Assembly: GCF_000382205.1 (NCBI RefSeq) | Contig: NZ_KB907787.1 | Coordinates: forward strand, 287,176 to 351,175 | Origin: Dyadobacter beijingensis DSM 21582 | GTDB taxonomy: Bacteria > Bacteroidota > Bacteroidia > Cytophagales > Spirosomataceae | Direction: 5' to 3' | DNA: 64,000 nt | Shown: positions 1 through 8,254 of the stretch, in pieces | Layout of the letters: the number at the start of each line of letters is the position of its first letter | How positions within the stretch are numbered: position 1 is the stretch's first letter | Made by a program: the position numbers and the translations under genes | Notes under the pieces: model-generated | Seen by the model: the letters and a program-made list of their open reading frames with translations, nothing else | What the model was told of the DNA's origin: nothing | Databases searched by the model: none

Positions 1-10
1 TTTTTTGTTT

Positions 11-82
11 GCGTTGCACCTGCCTACGGATCAGGAGGTTTGGGCCGGGCGGCCGGTGCCGTTCGAATCCCTACGTGACCAC
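11..82 (+). tRNA. degenerate tRNA-Arg(ACG)-like 3' portion
   Basis: Positions 19-35 form an anticodon arm (CCTGC / TCAGG, one C-T mismatch) around loop CTACGGA, which reads anticodon ACG. Positions 61-81 give the T-loop TTCGAAT, then CCCTA and acceptor strand CGTGACC plus discriminator A; CCA is not encoded. If the 16 bases at 45-60 are removed, TGGGG pairs with CCCTA as a normal T-stem, so these bases look like an insertion. No recognisable D-arm precedes the anticodon arm, and the 5' acceptor strand would lie outside the window. It is probably a broken tRNA or a tRNA 3' fragment left at an integration site; a working tRNA is unlikely. Confidence 0.35.
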
Positions 83-95
83 AAAAAGTATCGAG

Positions 96-128
96 AAGCC
101 CCTTTGCAATATGCATTGGGGCTTTTTT
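96..128 (+). terminator. rho-independent terminator after tRNA-like sequence
   Basis: AAGCCCC (96-102) pairs with GGGGCTT (118-124), with an inner TGCA/TGCA pairing (105-108 / 112-115), followed by a run of six T at 123-128. It is a well-formed terminator reading right, as expected behind a tRNA gene. Confidence 0.75.
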
Positions 129-290
129 CTTGCCCACATGGCCACCAGGCGAGAAAAGAAATAGATGCATGTCAGATTTATGCATTGCCTTTCAGATCCG
201 TAGAAACAACATTCGTTGTGACCAACCGATAACTTATTTTAACTTAGCTCCAAAATGATAAAATTATACACTGCAAATTTTCAAATTGGA

Positions 291-1337
291 ATGCGTCTCA
301 CACCATTAAATCATTTGGCGGCATGGATCGTGCTGCTCCTTTTTTCCGTGCATGCCCAGGCGCAGGTAGGGATCGGTTTAACACAACCCAAAGCGTTTTT
401 GAATGTTGCGGAAGGAAGAACAGTGCTGTTCGGAGCCGATACTGTGGGTTCTCAATCACCGAATCCAAAGAATTATTCAAAAATGATCTGGTATGGCAGC
501 AAGGGCGCGTTTCGGGCCGGCGCGGTGTCTCCTTCCCCAAACCAATACGCTTATTGGGACAACGCGAATGTAGGCAGGTTTTCTTTCGCCAGCGGTGAAG
601 GTACCAAAGCCGGTGGGGAGCATTCAACGGCTATGGGGTTTGGTACACAGGCAAACGCGGAAAGCGCAACTGCCTTTGGTGCCTGGACATTTGCAAATGC
701 GGATTATTCAACGGCTATGGGTTCTTCCGTCATAGCAAATCACAGAGGGTCATTTATTATTGGTGATAATAGCAGTTGTTTGGGTTGTACCTACAATACC
801 ACAGCTGTTAACCAGATGATGATGCATTTTGCAGGTGGGTATATTTTGTATACCAGCAACGCCCGTCAGGAGAACTCCCCAGTCGGAGTACAGCTTCAAC
901 CCAATGCGAATGCGTGGTCAGTGATATCCGACTCAGCTCGAAAAGAGAACTTTCGTGCTGCCGATGGAGCGCTGTTCCTGGAAAAGATCGGCAGGATGCG
1001 GCTGGGAAGCTGGAACTACAAGGGGCAAAACATGAAGCAAAACCGCCACTATGGACCCATGGCACAGGACTTTTTTACAGCATTCGGGCACGACGAATTG
1101 GGAGTAATCGGAGAAGATAAATCCATTAACCAGGCTGATTTTGATGGTGTAAACCTGATTGCTATCCAGGCCCTAATCAAAGAAGTGGAGGCATTAAAGG
1201 CAGAGAACAAAGGCCTGAAACTTGCAGAGACGTCTTTGAAAGCAGAAACCCAATCACTGAAAGCGAAAATGGAGCAATTTGAAAAACAACTTTCCACAAT
1301 AATGGCCTCCGGCAACATTTCCACAATATCGAAATAA
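291..1337 (+). CDS. secreted YadA-head-like protein with C-terminal S74 (endosialidase chaperone) domain
   Basis: The 348-residue product starts with a signal peptide ending near HAQAQ. An in-frame ATG 36 nt upstream (255) would bury that signal, so I chose 291. Residues about 110-160 contain Gly/Ala-rich repeats such as STAMGFGTQA and STAMGSS, resembling trimeric adhesin head repeats. Residues about 210-290 match the Peptidase_S74 intramolecular chaperone (SDSARKENF, HYGPMAQDF, NLIAIQALI). A heptad coiled coil closes the protein. In this family the domain assists trimer folding and is then released or retained. It is probably a surface-exposed trimer of unknown ligand. It converges on csaA with 4 nt between stops. 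Confidence 0.8.
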   Translation: MRLTPLNHLAAWIVLLLFSVHAQAQVGIGLTQPKAFLNVAEGRTVLFGADTVGSQSPNPKNYSKMIWYGSKGAFRAGAVSPSPNQYAYWDNANVGRFSFASGEGTKAGGEHSTAMGFGTQANAESATAFGAWTFANADYSTAMGSSVIANHRGSFIIGDNSSCLGCTYNTTAVNQMMMHFAGGYILYTSNARQENSPVGVQLQPNANAWSVISDSARKENFRAADGALFLEKIGRMRLGSWNYKGQNMKQNRHYGPMAQDFFTAFGHDELGVIGEDKSINQADFDGVNLIAIQALIKEVEALKAENKGLKLAETSLKAETQSLKAKMEQFEKQLSTIMASGNISTISK

Positions 1338-1341
1338 GTTC

Positions 1342-1677
1342 TCAGCACATCCGACTCCCATTCGGCACCGTACCATCCACCGTCGTCAGCACGATGTCGC
1401 CATTGGCGTCCGCGAAGCCGGTGACGAGGAATTCCGACATGAATTTGCCGATTTGTTTTTTGGGGAAGTTGATCACGCCCACGATTTGTTTGCCGGGTAG
1501 ATCGTCGATTTGGTAAAGTTTGGTGATTTGGGCGCTGCTCGTCCGGATGCCGAATTCGCCGAAATCGACTTTCAGTTTGTAGGCAGGCTTGCGGGCTTCG
1601 GGGAATTCGAGGACTTCCAGGATCGTCCCTACTCTCATTTCAACCTTTTCAAAATCCGCCCAGGTAATTTCTTGCAT
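1342..1677 (-). CDS. csaA: CsaA-type tRNA-binding-domain protein
   Basis: The product is 111 residues, the usual CsaA length, and is one tRNA_bind OB-fold. Typical segments are VEMRVGTILEV near the N-terminus, the central SSAQIT, and GVINFPKKQIGKFMSEFLVTG near the C-terminus. CsaA is a homodimeric RNA-binding or chaperone-like cytoplasmic protein related to the C-terminal domain of bacterial MetRS. The longer reading frame begins 34 codons upstream, but that extension is Cys/Gln-rich and unlike the family, so the ATG before QEITWADFEKVEMRVG is preferred. Confidence 0.85.
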   Translation of the reverse strand: MQEITWADFEKVEMRVGTILEVLEFPEARKPAYKLKVDFGEFGIRTSSAQITKLYQIDDLPGKQIVGVINFPKKQIGKFMSEFLVTGFADANGDIVLTTVDGTVPNGSRMC

Positions 1678-1838
1678 GTCGTGTTGCTGTTTATTTTTAA
1701 AAAGGCAACAGGCTGTAATGCATTCTTGTTCCGATTGATCATTCGGAATGCTGCACGATTCATACGGGATAATGGGCAATCGCCGGAGGCAAAGTGTTCT
1801 TGCGCTAAATTATCCATTGAATGCAATAGCAGTTCAAA

Positions 1839-1870
1839 AAACGGCCTGCAAATCACTTCGCAGGCCGTTT
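1839..1870 (-). terminator. terminator of the choice-of-anchor A gene
   Basis: AAACGGCCTGC (1839-1849) pairs with GCAGGCCGTTT (1860-1870). Read leftward it ends in TTTTTT, just beyond the stop of the gene at 1897. Confidence 0.8.
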
Positions 1871-1896
1871 CAATATCAAAAACGCTTAAATGATCC

Positions 1897-3384
1897 CTAT
1901 CTCGCAACCAATACCTTCCGCGAATCCACAGCCCCGTTAACACGCGTCATCGTCACCACGTACATCCCGGACGCCCAGTTCTTGCAATCCACACCCGCTG
2001 CCGAAACCGACTGCGATTCATAAACCTTACGGCCCGACAAATCGGTAACGGTGAGCAGCTTCACGGTAGCGCTGTTGGCCACCAGGATTTTGTCCGAAGC
2101 GGGGTTCGGGAAGATGGATACCAGCGCGTCTGAGTCCATTTGAATGCTTTGGATACTGCTGTATGCGAATGTGGCGTCGAGATCGACCATCTTCAAACGG
2201 TACAAGTTTTCGCCGATGGCTGGGTTGGCGTCGGTGAAGGTGTAGCGGATTTGCTGGTTGCTTTCGCCGTGGGATGCTACGGTGCCGATGCGGTTCCAGC
2301 TCTTGCCGTTGGCGCTACGTTCGATGTCGAAATGGCTGCTGTTCGTTTCCGCGGTGGTGGCCCAGGCGAGATTTACAGCCGCCTTTTCTTTTGTAGCCGT
2401 GAATTTCACGAGCGTCACGGGCAATACGATCGAGTTTTCTTCGAAATAGAAATTATGGAATTCGAAGCCGCCTTGCTGGTCGAAATGCCCGCCGACGATC
2501 GATTGGCCGTTGATCGAGCCGCCATTACCCGTCAAACTGGCCTTTGGTGCCAGGAAACTGCCGAGGAATTTGTAATGCGAAAGCGAAATCGAGGTCGCAT
2601 TCGGGAAGTTGAAGAGCACTTTGTTGTTCTCTTTGTCGGCGCCGTTCATTTTCATGCTGCCGCCGTTGACCGTGAGCGTCGTGTTCAGGATATTGATGAT
2701 CGCCGACGCGCCGGCCGGGATGTCGACGCGTATTTCGTCGCTGCTGATGTTATTGGGCAACGTAATATCGAATACGTTCAGGCCGGTGCTGCTGCCGGTG
2801 AGGGTCCACTGGTGGTAGCCGTCGAATGTGTACGTGCCGGTGTTGGGCAATGCGTCCAGCGCGCCGCTCAGCGCCCGGTAATAAAGCAGCAGCTGGTTAT
2901 CCGAGAAGCGGATGTAGTCGAATTTTCCACCCTTAATGCTCGTGCCAGGCACCAGCAAACTTGGGAATGTAGTGCCGGAAGGTGCCGTGTTGTACACCAG
3001 ATTTCCCCGCAGGCCCCAGTTGCCGATGTTGTTAAACACGCCGTTCACGACGAAATTGTCCGTCAGGTCCGGTGCGTTCACGCCCATTCCGCCCGTACCC
3101 ACGCTATACCCGCTCGTGCCGAGATTAAAATTGCCGGCAATAGCCAGCCGTCCTTCCACGTCGCCGGAGTTGCTCTGGAAATTCCCGAAAATGATCGCAT
3201 TGAAATTACCGTTTCCGACAAAGTCCGGAGAAAGGTACTCGTCCGGGATGGTCAGCCTGGTTTTGGTGTTCTGGGCCATCAAATGCTGCTGCCCGACTGA
3301 AAAAAATGCAATAGAAGTAAATAGTGCGGTGGTGTAGAATGTTGCGGACCGCAGCGTGTGAATAAGTTTGAAAAAAGTTTTCAT
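1897..3384 (-). CDS. choice-of-anchor A family protein with T9SS type A sorting domain
   Basis: The 495-residue protein has a signal peptide of about 38 residues. A choice-of-anchor A domain follows (roughly 40-300, opening with NGNFNAIIFGNF and GDVEGRLAIAGNFNLG). Next comes an Fn3-like linker of the kind common in T9SS cargo (LVKFTATKEKAAVNLAW, FDIERSANGKSWNRIG), and then a type A C-terminal sorting domain with SIFPNPASDKILV and a final KVLVAR. It should be exported by Sec, cross the outer membrane through type IX secretion and be cleaved by a PorU-type sortase such as the one at 25256. An upstream in-frame ATG at 3435 would add 17 residues ahead of the signal peptide and was rejected. The ligand or substrate is unknown. 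Confidence 0.85.
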   Translation of the reverse strand: MKTFFKLIHTLRSATFYTTALFTSIAFFSVGQQHLMAQNTKTRLTIPDEYLSPDFVGNGNFNAIIFGNFQSNSGDVEGRLAIAGNFNLGTSGYSVGTGGMGVNAPDLTDNFVVNGVFNNIGNWGLRGNLVYNTAPSGTTFPSLLVPGTSIKGGKFDYIRFSDNQLLLYYRALSGALDALPNTGTYTFDGYHQWTLTGSSTGLNVFDITLPNNISSDEIRVDIPAGASAIINILNTTLTVNGGSMKMNGADKENNKVLFNFPNATSISLSHYKFLGSFLAPKASLTGNGGSINGQSIVGGHFDQQGGFEFHNFYFEENSIVLPVTLVKFTATKEKAAVNLAWATTAETNSSHFDIERSANGKSWNRIGTVASHGESNQQIRYTFTDANPAIGENLYRLKMVDLDATFAYSSIQSIQMDSDALVSIFPNPASDKILVANSATVKLLTVTDLSGRKVYESQSVSAAGVDCKNWASGMYVVTMTRVNGAVDSRKVLVAR

Positions 3385-3668
3385 AACATTTTGAAAGAGA
3401 AGGGATTGAGTAAATAGATGCAGGAAATTACACAATCAATCATGCATAATTCAAGAAAATATCCGCTAATCCCTCACTTTGGCGAAAACGATCGCCCGGA
3501 AGCCCAAAAGATGAAAAAATTCAATTTCAAACGGTAAATTTTGTTTGACGCGGACGTAGAAAATCCGGTAAGCGATCGTCACAAATCGCTCATTTTTAGG
3601 CCTTAATAATCACACTGGACAATACAAGGTATATCGTAGTGTTCTACGGTGACATTTTCCCGGTATGC
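3385..3668. other. intergenic region with no recognised gene
   Basis: These 284 bases separate two leftward genes. A weak inverted repeat AGCGAT/ATCGCT sits near 3571-3590. I see no convincing promoter match, terminator or RNA gene. Confidence 0.4.
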
Positions 3669-5048
3669 CTACCAGCGGCACTGGTTCGGGCCGTCGATCT
3701 GGACGACGCGGAACGGGAGGTAGTGGTACCACCAACGGTATTCGGCAAACGTGGAGTTTTTCAAGTCGTCGATTTGCAGGGTTTTACCTTGATAGATCAG
3801 CGTACAGGGGATTTTTCCGGGGGTTTCTCCCGACCATCTTCTGATGAGGTGACCGAACTGCACCACCGGCACCAGGGAACGTTCCATGACGTCGGCATTG
3901 AGCTTCTGCCAGCGGGAACCGCTTTCCAGCTTCACAATCTGCACGCAATCTTCTTCAAAATCCCAGATTTTCGTATTTCGCGTGTCGATCAGGAAGTGAT
4001 TGCAGCGGTTCTTTTCGGTGACGAGGTTGCTGAACATCGAAAAATTCCCGACGGTACCGAGCCCGACATAATTTTTCAGCGCCCAGAATGTCATGCAGGC
4101 AAACACGGTCGCCAGCACAGGCCAATTCTGCACCCGAAGCCGGTAAGCAGGTTTTTTGTTTTCTTTAAATAGTATGACAAAAAACCAGAAGGTCGCGATC
4201 GTGAATGCGACGGTTGAAATAAATGTGACAAACTCCCAGCTGCGAAAGCCCGGCAGCTTGAAACTTCCGCCCAGATGGAAGAATGCATTCGCCATAATAC
4301 CGAGCATATAAATCCGTAGTGCCTGAATGGTCCGCCCGGATACGGGCTGTTCAAAATTGATCGTCGAGCCGGCGAGGAGAAACATCGCCAATGCGCTGAA
4401 ATTCAATAGGCCGTGAATGCCGAGAAACGCGTGAAATGCAATGAGCAGGTAAATGGCCGGCTTGCGGGTGCGGTGCCAGAACAGGCCGAACGGCAGGGCC
4501 ATTTCCAGTAATACGGTAAAAAGCGGGAACGGAAGCTGCGTGAGTTGCGGGGCGCAATGATCACAGCCGAGCAGTCCCAGTACCTGGCCGATCGGGGCGC
4601 TCCAGTATTCGTTAATGCAGCTGACGGAGGTGTTGAAAAAGTCGGTATTGAGCTTGTGAAAACCCGAGTAAAAGTAGATGCCCAGCGTTACGAGCCGGAA
4701 TGCCCAGGAGGTAAGGGCCGGGGTGACATGGGTTTTCAGCTTTAAGAATTTCAGTGCAAAAAGGCCCAGGATCACGAGAGAAATGAAGAACTCGGCATTG
4801 GCGTGGTTGGGCTGCCTGGGAAACATCGGCGCAAGCCAGCAGAGCGCAATGGCGATCTGGACCAGGGCGATATACCATAACCGGAAATTCACCAGAAGGA
4901 TCAATACGGAAATTGCCAATGAGCCTTTGGCTGTCCATAGGAAATGCGTTTCCAGCGCGCAGCTGAACAGCACGAGAATCAGAGCGTAGCTGTCGGGAAT
5001 GAATGTCTTTCGGGGCGGTGGGACGGTTAACAGCGCTCGGATCGTCAT
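3669..5048 (-). CDS. polytopic membrane protein, HTTM-like
   Basis: The 459-residue protein has about eight to ten hydrophobic segments in its first 330 residues and a soluble C-terminal tail of about 120 residues. The segment GIYFYSGFHKLNTDFF resembles the conserved GxHKLN stretch of HTTM (vitamin K-dependent carboxylase-like membrane) proteins, but I cannot assign a reaction. Its ATG lies 3 nt beyond the stop of the gene at 5052, so both are one operon, with this gene second. A link to membrane-associated glycan or lipid modification is inferred only from that GT-C-like neighbour. Confidence 0.7.
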   Translation of the reverse strand: MTIRALLTVPPPRKTFIPDSYALILVLFSCALETHFLWTAKGSLAISVLILLVNFRLWYIALVQIAIALCWLAPMFPRQPNHANAEFFISLVILGLFALKFLKLKTHVTPALTSWAFRLVTLGIYFYSGFHKLNTDFFNTSVSCINEYWSAPIGQVLGLLGCDHCAPQLTQLPFPLFTVLLEMALPFGLFWHRTRKPAIYLLIAFHAFLGIHGLLNFSALAMFLLAGSTINFEQPVSGRTIQALRIYMLGIMANAFFHLGGSFKLPGFRSWEFVTFISTVAFTIATFWFFVILFKENKKPAYRLRVQNWPVLATVFACMTFWALKNYVGLGTVGNFSMFSNLVTEKNRCNHFLIDTRNTKIWDFEEDCVQIVKLESGSRWQKLNADVMERSLVPVVQFGHLIRRWSGETPGKIPCTLIYQGKTLQIDDLKNSTFAEYRWWYHYLPFRVVQIDGPNQCRW

Positions 5049-5051
5049 GGC

Positions 5052-7214
5052 CTAAAACAGGATTTTCTCACAACTTTCCTGCTTCAACTCCACCAGGTGG
5101 AACAGCTCGCTGGAATAAATGCGGGCGATGTTGCCTTTCGGGATGAATGAATCGATGAGGGTAGGGTCGTCGGAAAGGACGTAGTTATAGCAAAACTTCT
5201 TTTGTGCGTTTTTGAGCGGGGAAAGTTCCTTCATATAGCGGATGTAGTCCATCTGGCCGGGGCGCTCCACCTGGTTACTGGTCGCGCTCCAGAAGTGGTA
5301 AAAGCCTACATTGCGCCTGAACATCACGCCTACATTGCGGTCGGGGCGGATGTGGGGCAGGAGCGATTTGTAGCTCAGGTAATTGTCCGGATTACTGAGG
5401 AAATAGGCCCTGTCGCGGTGCATGGAGATGATGTTGGACGTGCGGTCCTCATCGTAATAGCCCGCTTCTTCGAGCAGGGAGAATACTTTTGTGCGTTCGG
5501 CGTAGTCGGGCCAGCGTTTCAAGGGATGGCAGCCGTCTTTGCCGGGGAATTCGTAGTATTCGCTCAGGTATTTTTCATAAACCTTTCCCACCGCCTCGCT
5601 GCTCTGGCAAATGGCTATGGGAATGTGGCCCAGGGCCTTCCGCGTCACGAAATTGATCGATACGAGCTCTTTGCTGGGGTTTCCGTAAACGAACGGCAGC
5701 GACAGCAGCAGCAGCGGCACGATCAGGTACACGGCCTTCCAGCGCAGTTTCAGCCCATATACGCAGGCGATCATGATCGCACCCATGGCGAAGAGGGGCA
5801 TTTGCGTGCGCGTGCTCCACAGCTGGAATTTCATTAATGTACAAAACAACAGGAAACCCAGCGCGGAACAGGTCCAGAACCATTTAATGTCTCGCTTGAC
5901 GGGAGAGAAAAGGAGCAGGATGCCGGCGCCGACGATGAGCCAGAAATGGATCGTATTCGGGATCATATCCTCGTGCACGGAATATTTGACCGAAAACGGG
6001 TCGATACTCAGGTCGGGATCGTCGATGTTGACGCCGATGGCGTCGTGGAAGGCGCGGATCTTGTCGTCGAGGGCGCGGTTGAAGCTGGTAATGGGCAGGC
6101 CGATGTTCAGACCGGCATTTTTAATGACATTGGATAAGGTATAGCGTACCGAATGCTTGTTGGCAGGGAGCTCTTCCGACGCAAACGGCGTGTTGCGCAG
6201 CGGGCTCATGACGTGCCCGAAAAGCGAATAATTGCGGTAAAAGAAAGGGGAGAATGTGACGGCCATCAGCGCCAGCGCCACGGCCAGCACTTTAGCGGCA
6301 TAGGCAATGCGGTATTGCATGAGAATGCGGACGCCGAAATAGATGGCAAACGGTATCGCGAAAATCAGGATGGTGTATTTTGAAAAGCCTCCGAAGGCCA
6401 GCGATTGCATCATCGCCACCAGGGCGATCGTCGATTTGCGTTCGAGCAGTTCGAAGCCGAAATAAATGAATGCGATAAAAAAGAAGCATGCGCAAAGATC
6501 GACCTGGGTGCTGGTACTCTCGAAAATCCCGATGGGGAGCGTCAGGAAGCAGATCGAGGCGAGCAGCTGACCATCGCGGCCGAGGTCGAATTTTTTGGCA
6601 ATGAGGCTGATGCCGCAAATGGAGCCGATGAATGCACCGAACTGGATGAGCCCGGAAAACTGGTCGGTGCCGCTGAGCAGCACGGTATCCAGCACGAGGT
6701 ATTCCGCAAACACATTGAGATACAACTGCTGCAAATGCATCGTCGGGAAGTGGTCGAGGTTACTATTGTAGATCCAGATCAGTATCCGGTTCAAATGGTA
6801 CATATGCGAATCGAAGTTGTTCGGCGCGGCATAAATCGCCAGGAACAGCAGCGGCAGCAGGTAAAACAGTGCGACGAAGCCGATGACGAGCTGATGCGTT
6901 CTACCAAAACCTTTCAGGCGCAATGCAGTGCCAAGCTCGCTTAACCGGCCCGGATCGATTTGGCCCGAGCGGTGCTGGTAATAGACCAACCCCAGCATTG
7001 CCAGCGCTTCCAACGACCAGAAAATCAGCGCCGAAGTGGTATTAATGGCGTTGAAAAACGACGCTATTTCATTGTATACGAAGATGATACCTGCCTGGGC
7101 GATCAGCGAAAATATGAACGCCCGGCGGAGGTTGGTATAAAGCCCTGCCTGGGAACGCAGGAAAAAGATCGTAAAAATGCAGGCAAACGAAATCAGGAGT
7201 AAAAAAATACCCAT
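5052..7214 (-). CDS. GT-C-like integral membrane protein (putative glycosyltransferase)
   Basis: The 720-residue protein has roughly twelve membrane segments up to residue 510 and then a soluble tail. After the early membrane helices, a loop with FDSHMYHLNRILIWI followed by FAEYLV resembles the first periplasmic loop of ArnT/PMT-type GT-C enzymes, where an Asp acts with a polyprenyl-phosphate sugar donor. That role is inference from topology and this motif; neither donor nor acceptor can be read. It is the first gene of an operon with the HTTM-like gene, and a TAnnTTTG promoter lies at 7280-7287. Confidence 0.65.
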   Translation of the reverse strand: MGIFLLLISFACIFTIFFLRSQAGLYTNLRRAFIFSLIAQAGIIFVYNEIASFFNAINTTSALIFWSLEALAMLGLVYYQHRSGQIDPGRLSELGTALRLKGFGRTHQLVIGFVALFYLLPLLFLAIYAAPNNFDSHMYHLNRILIWIYNSNLDHFPTMHLQQLYLNVFAEYLVLDTVLLSGTDQFSGLIQFGAFIGSICGISLIAKKFDLGRDGQLLASICFLTLPIGIFESTSTQVDLCACFFFIAFIYFGFELLERKSTIALVAMMQSLAFGGFSKYTILIFAIPFAIYFGVRILMQYRIAYAAKVLAVALALMAVTFSPFFYRNYSLFGHVMSPLRNTPFASEELPANKHSVRYTLSNVIKNAGLNIGLPITSFNRALDDKIRAFHDAIGVNIDDPDLSIDPFSVKYSVHEDMIPNTIHFWLIVGAGILLLFSPVKRDIKWFWTCSALGFLLFCTLMKFQLWSTRTQMPLFAMGAIMIACVYGLKLRWKAVYLIVPLLLLSLPFVYGNPSKELVSINFVTRKALGHIPIAICQSSEAVGKVYEKYLSEYYEFPGKDGCHPLKRWPDYAERTKVFSLLEEAGYYDEDRTSNIISMHRDRAYFLSNPDNYLSYKSLLPHIRPDRNVGVMFRRNVGFYHFWSATSNQVERPGQMDYIRYMKELSPLKNAQKKFCYNYVLSDDPTLIDSFIPKGNIARIYSSELFHLVELKQESCEKILF

Positions 7215-7279
7215 ACGTGAAATTGTATCGAACCAGGAAATATCAGATGCTCAGCGCGGAGGCTTGAATTTTAGTGGTG

Positions 7280-7287
7280 CAAAGGTA
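7280..7287 (-). promoter_or_regulatory. Bacteroidota -7 element (TACCTTTG)
   Basis: Read leftward the sequence is TACCTTTG, matching TAnnTTTG. It lies about 65 nt upstream of the GT-C-like gene, in the gap after the dehydrogenase stop, which suggests a separate transcript. No clear -33 TTTG is visible. Confidence 0.4.
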
Positions 7288-7295
7288 CGCGATAA

Positions 7296-8243
7296 TCACG
7301 AAACGACATTGCGCGGATTCCCGTTCTGGAAGCTTTCCAGGTTGTCGGCCACCATCTGCAGCAGGCGCTGCCGTGCCTCGAATGTAGCCCAGGCCACGTG
7401 CGGTGTGATCACGCAATTAGGCGCCGAAAGCAGCGGATTATCGGCCTTCGGCGGCTCGCTCGAAAGCACGTCCAGGCCGGCCCCGCCAATGGTGCCGTCG
7501 CGCAGCGCTTCGGCCAGGTCGCTTTCCCGGATGAGCGGGCCGCGGCCGGTGTTGAGGATAATGGCATTGCGCTTCATTTTGGAAATGCTATCCCTGTTAA
7601 TGATTTCGCGTGTTTCCTCCGTGAGCGGGCAATGCAGGCTGATGACGTCGCTTTTTGTGAAAATTTCATCCAACGAGACCATCTTCACGCCGTCGGCGGG
7701 CGCCGGATGCTTGCGGTAGGCGATCACGCGCATTCCGAATGCGAGCGCGATGTTTGCCACCTGCGAGCCGATGTCCCCGAAGCCGATCAGGCCCATTCTT
7801 TTGCCGGCCAGCTCGGTGAGCGGCGTTTTCCAGTAGCAGAAATCCGGCGAAGCGGCCCAGTCGCCGGCAAATACGCTCTGGCTGTGCGTCTCCGCCCGGT
7901 TCATGATCGCGAGCAGCAATGCGAACGTCTGCTGCGCTACCGATGCGGGCCCGTACGCTTTTACATTGGTTACCGTAATGCCCTGTTTCCGGGCGGCGTC
8001 GATATCGATATTGTTGAAACCCGTCGCCATCACCCCGATGTATTTCACGTTGGGCAGCTGCGCGAGCGTCTCGCCGGAAAGCACTACTTTATTCACCAGC
8101 AAAACCTCCGCATCCGCGGCGCGTTCCACAATCTCTTCTTTGGCCGAACGATCGTAGATGGTCACATTGCCCAGCCGCTCTATCGGCGCCCAATCCTGGT
8201 CGCCGGGGTTTAAAGTATATCCGTCGAGGATTACGATATTCAT
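7296..8243 (-). CDS. D-2-hydroxyacid dehydrogenase (glycerate/hydroxypyruvate type)
   Basis: The 315-residue cytoplasmic NAD(P)-dependent oxidoreductase has the nucleotide-binding GFGDIG (in GLIGFGDIGSQVA), the catalytic Arg in NTGRGPLIRE, the Glu in GLDVLSSEPP and the His in VITPHVAWATFEARQ. Its closest textbook relatives are glycerate dehydrogenases interconverting hydroxypyruvate and D-glycerate. The exact substrate cannot be fixed from sequence. The start at 8243 gives MNIVILDGYTLNPGD. The alternative at 8270 would overlap the upstream ATPase gene by 16 nt. Eleven nt separate the two genes, so co-transcription is likely. Confidence 0.85.
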   Translation of the reverse strand: MNIVILDGYTLNPGDQDWAPIERLGNVTIYDRSAKEEIVERAADAEVLLVNKVVLSGETLAQLPNVKYIGVMATGFNNIDIDAARKQGITVTNVKAYGPASVAQQTFALLLAIMNRAETHSQSVFAGDWAASPDFCYWKTPLTELAGKRMGLIGFGDIGSQVANIALAFGMRVIAYRKHPAPADGVKMVSLDEIFTKSDVISLHCPLTEETREIINRDSISKMKRNAIILNTGRGPLIRESDLAEALRDGTIGGAGLDVLSSEPPKADNPLLSAPNCVITPHVAWATFEARQRLLQMVADNLESFQNGNPRNVVS

Positions 8244-8254
8244 GGAATGTTGTT

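Noticed and set aside
5..232. 75-codon open frame over the tRNA-like sequence and its terminator
   Set aside because: It crosses a strong terminator hairpin and has no protein features.
2140..3300. Long rightward open frame (386 codons) opposite the choice-of-anchor A gene
   Set aside because: It is antisense to a well-supported gene and has the Arg/Val/Gly-rich composition of a frame shadow.
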